Positions 63,325-64,000 of a stretch of 64,000 nt of DNA are shown piece by piece; position 1 is the first letter of the stretch, and every line of letters starts with the position of its first letter. Source of the DNA: Metallosphaera hakonensis JCM 8857 = DSM 7519 (GTDB lineage: Archaea; Thermoproteota; Thermoprotei_A; Sulfolobales; Sulfolobaceae); the NCBI RefSeq assembly GCF_003201675.2, contig NZ_CP029287.2:620001-684000 (forward strand). The letters run 5' to 3'. The notes beneath the pieces were generated by a model. The model was not told the DNA's origin and searched no databases. It saw only the letters and a list, made by a program, of their open reading frames with translations. The position numbers and the translations under genes were made by a program.

Positions 63325-63614
63325 CTAGTCAACGTTTTGCTCAATTCGTCTAGTTTCTCGGCTAACCTGATATCCAGTTCGGTGACTCCACCCTCATCAT
63401 GAGTCGTGAGATGGATAACGACCCTGTTGTAGTATATGCAAACGTCTGGGTGATGATCCAGGGAGTCAGCAACTGGTTGAATCATGGTCAGAAATTTCAC
63501 AGACGTGGCGAAATCCCTGAATTTGAACTCCTTTACTATCATGTCTTTCTCCAACTTCCATTCTGTTAACTTAAGAAGGGCCTGCCTAATTTGATCCTCA
63601 GATAGTTTCGCCAT
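63321..63614 (-). CDS. phhB: Pterin-4-alpha-carbinolamine dehydratase
   Basis: A 97-residue PCD/DCoH protein. The active-site motif is SLDHHPDVCIYYNRVVIHLTTH near residue 49, and GGVTELDIRLAEKLDEL closes the domain. It dehydrates 4a-hydroxytetrahydropterins; in archaea its partner hydroxylase is often unclear, and roles in molybdopterin or folate chemistry have been considered. A TATA-like ACATATAAG about 26 bases before the ATG indicates a leaderless mRNA. Length is normal. Confidence 0.93.
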   Translation of the reverse strand: MAKLSEDQIRQALLKLTEWKLEKDMIVKEFKFRDFATSVKFLTMIQPVADSLDHHPDVCIYYNRVVIHLTTHDEGGVTELDIRLAEKLDELSKTLTS

Positions 63615-64000
63615 GAATATCTGTTGATCCTCGGACTCTTATATGTTGTTTATTATAACGTGAACTCTCTTACAGTATAAAAGCAACGTTTCTCCTAGAT
63701 CTATTCCCTAAAAAAGCAAGGCCCAATTAATAAATGAACACGTGATCTTGATTCAATAATGGGTAACACCAGACAAGGAGTAATATTGAGCTGTCTAGCT
63801 GTCCCAGTGAAGTTGCATTGTTTTTTACTAAAGCAGAGACTTCGAGTTAACAAGTGTGTTTGGCTAATTTAGAACGATTTCTTTGGAAGCCGAATTACAG
63901 GTTACGAACGAAACTCTGAATATTCGCTGTCTCTCTCCCATCTTCGTCTGAAGTTAGGGTATAGCAATAGAGGAAACATTGCGTCTATACTGTACAATCG
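63615..64000. other. Window end, no gene recognised
   Basis: About 385 bases upstream of the pterin dehydratase. It holds that gene's promoter and, on the plus strand, a 38-codon ORF from 63759 preceded by a TATA-like AATTAATAAAT (63725-63735). No domain, RNA or repeat was supported, and the remaining bases may belong to a gene beyond the window. Confidence 0.4.

Noticed and set aside
63137-63328. 63-codon plus-strand ORF after the GGCT gene
   Set aside because: It starts inside the C' box of a perfect C/D-box sRNA and runs through both 17-base repeats; no protein features were seen.
1-64000. CRISPR array
   Set aside because: No series of regularly spaced identical repeats was seen; the 16-base repeat near 60.8-63.3 kb has only three irregularly spaced copies.

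Overview
This window comes from a thermoacidophilic archaeon of the order Sulfolobales, most likely Metallosphaera or a close relative. The evidence is archaeal information-processing genes (aIF1A, Rio1, a KH-domain Dim2-like protein, aIF2-beta, NMD3-like, a Sulfolobus-type SSB), a four-subunit Sulfolobus-type succinate dehydrogenase, a thermopsin-family protein, ether-lipid enzymes, and a methylmalonyl-CoA mutase gene divergent from its epimerase, as expected of the 3-hydroxypropionate/4-hydroxybutyrate carbon-fixation cycle. Genes are tightly packed, often with 4-base ATGA/GTGA overlaps, and many starts lie about 26 bases after a TATA-like box, which points to leaderless mRNAs.

Layout. 1-9.6 kb: thioredoxin reductase (cut by the window edge), inositol-phosphatase-like enzyme, membrane-anchored tandem AAA ATPase, phytoene-desaturase-like oxidoreductase with a tiny membrane protein ahead of it, phosphodiesterase and phosphoribosyltransferase, mutase and epimerase, Hsp20, ZPR1-like zinc protein. 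9.7-18 kb: GTPBP1-like GTPase, a GC-rich IS4-like transposase, two CoxG-like proteins, a MoaD-MoaE fusion, ThiD-ThiN, HD phosphohydrolase, pyrophosphatase, glycosyltransferase. 18-22.4 kb: pilus/secretion ATPase and membrane platform, separated by a broken tnpB element. 22.6-30.7 kb: translation and RNA genes, a thiolase and a tRNA methylthiotransferase. 31-37.6 kb: a SRPBCC-like protein, two small unknown genes, a MoxR-VWA pair and a complete IS200/IS605 element. 37.7-47.4 kb: SSB, PqqD-like, MoeA, homoserine kinase, cystathionine synthase/lyase, sdhDCBA, HAD phosphatase. 47.4-64 kb: DUF2070 protein, geranylgeranyl reductases, asparaginase-type hydrolase, MTA phosphorylase, hexaprenyl diphosphate synthase, RimK-type ligase, two cobalamin methyltransferases, an SPFH/thermopsin/NfeD neighbourhood, tandem GGCT protein and pterin dehydratase.

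How the genes fit together. Mutase, epimerase, thiolase and succinate dehydrogenase cover steps in or next to the CO2-fixation cycle, and the two corrin methyltransferases could supply the mutase's cobalamin. GGR, a GGR-like protein and the prenyl synthase belong to isoprenoid lipid and quinone metabolism. MoaD-MoaE and MoeA belong to molybdenum/tungsten cofactor synthesis.

The most notable findings are non-coding. One textbook C/D-box sRNA at about 63110-63160 carries a guide that pairs with the universally conserved 16S rRNA segment around position 910. A second C/D-box candidate lies at about 57808-57862. There is also an operator-like double site around a TATA box at 57893-57957, a 16-base repeat present three times within 2.5 kb, and a compact GC-rich hairpin RNA candidate at about 42318-42366. 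No rRNA, tRNA or CRISPR array was seen.
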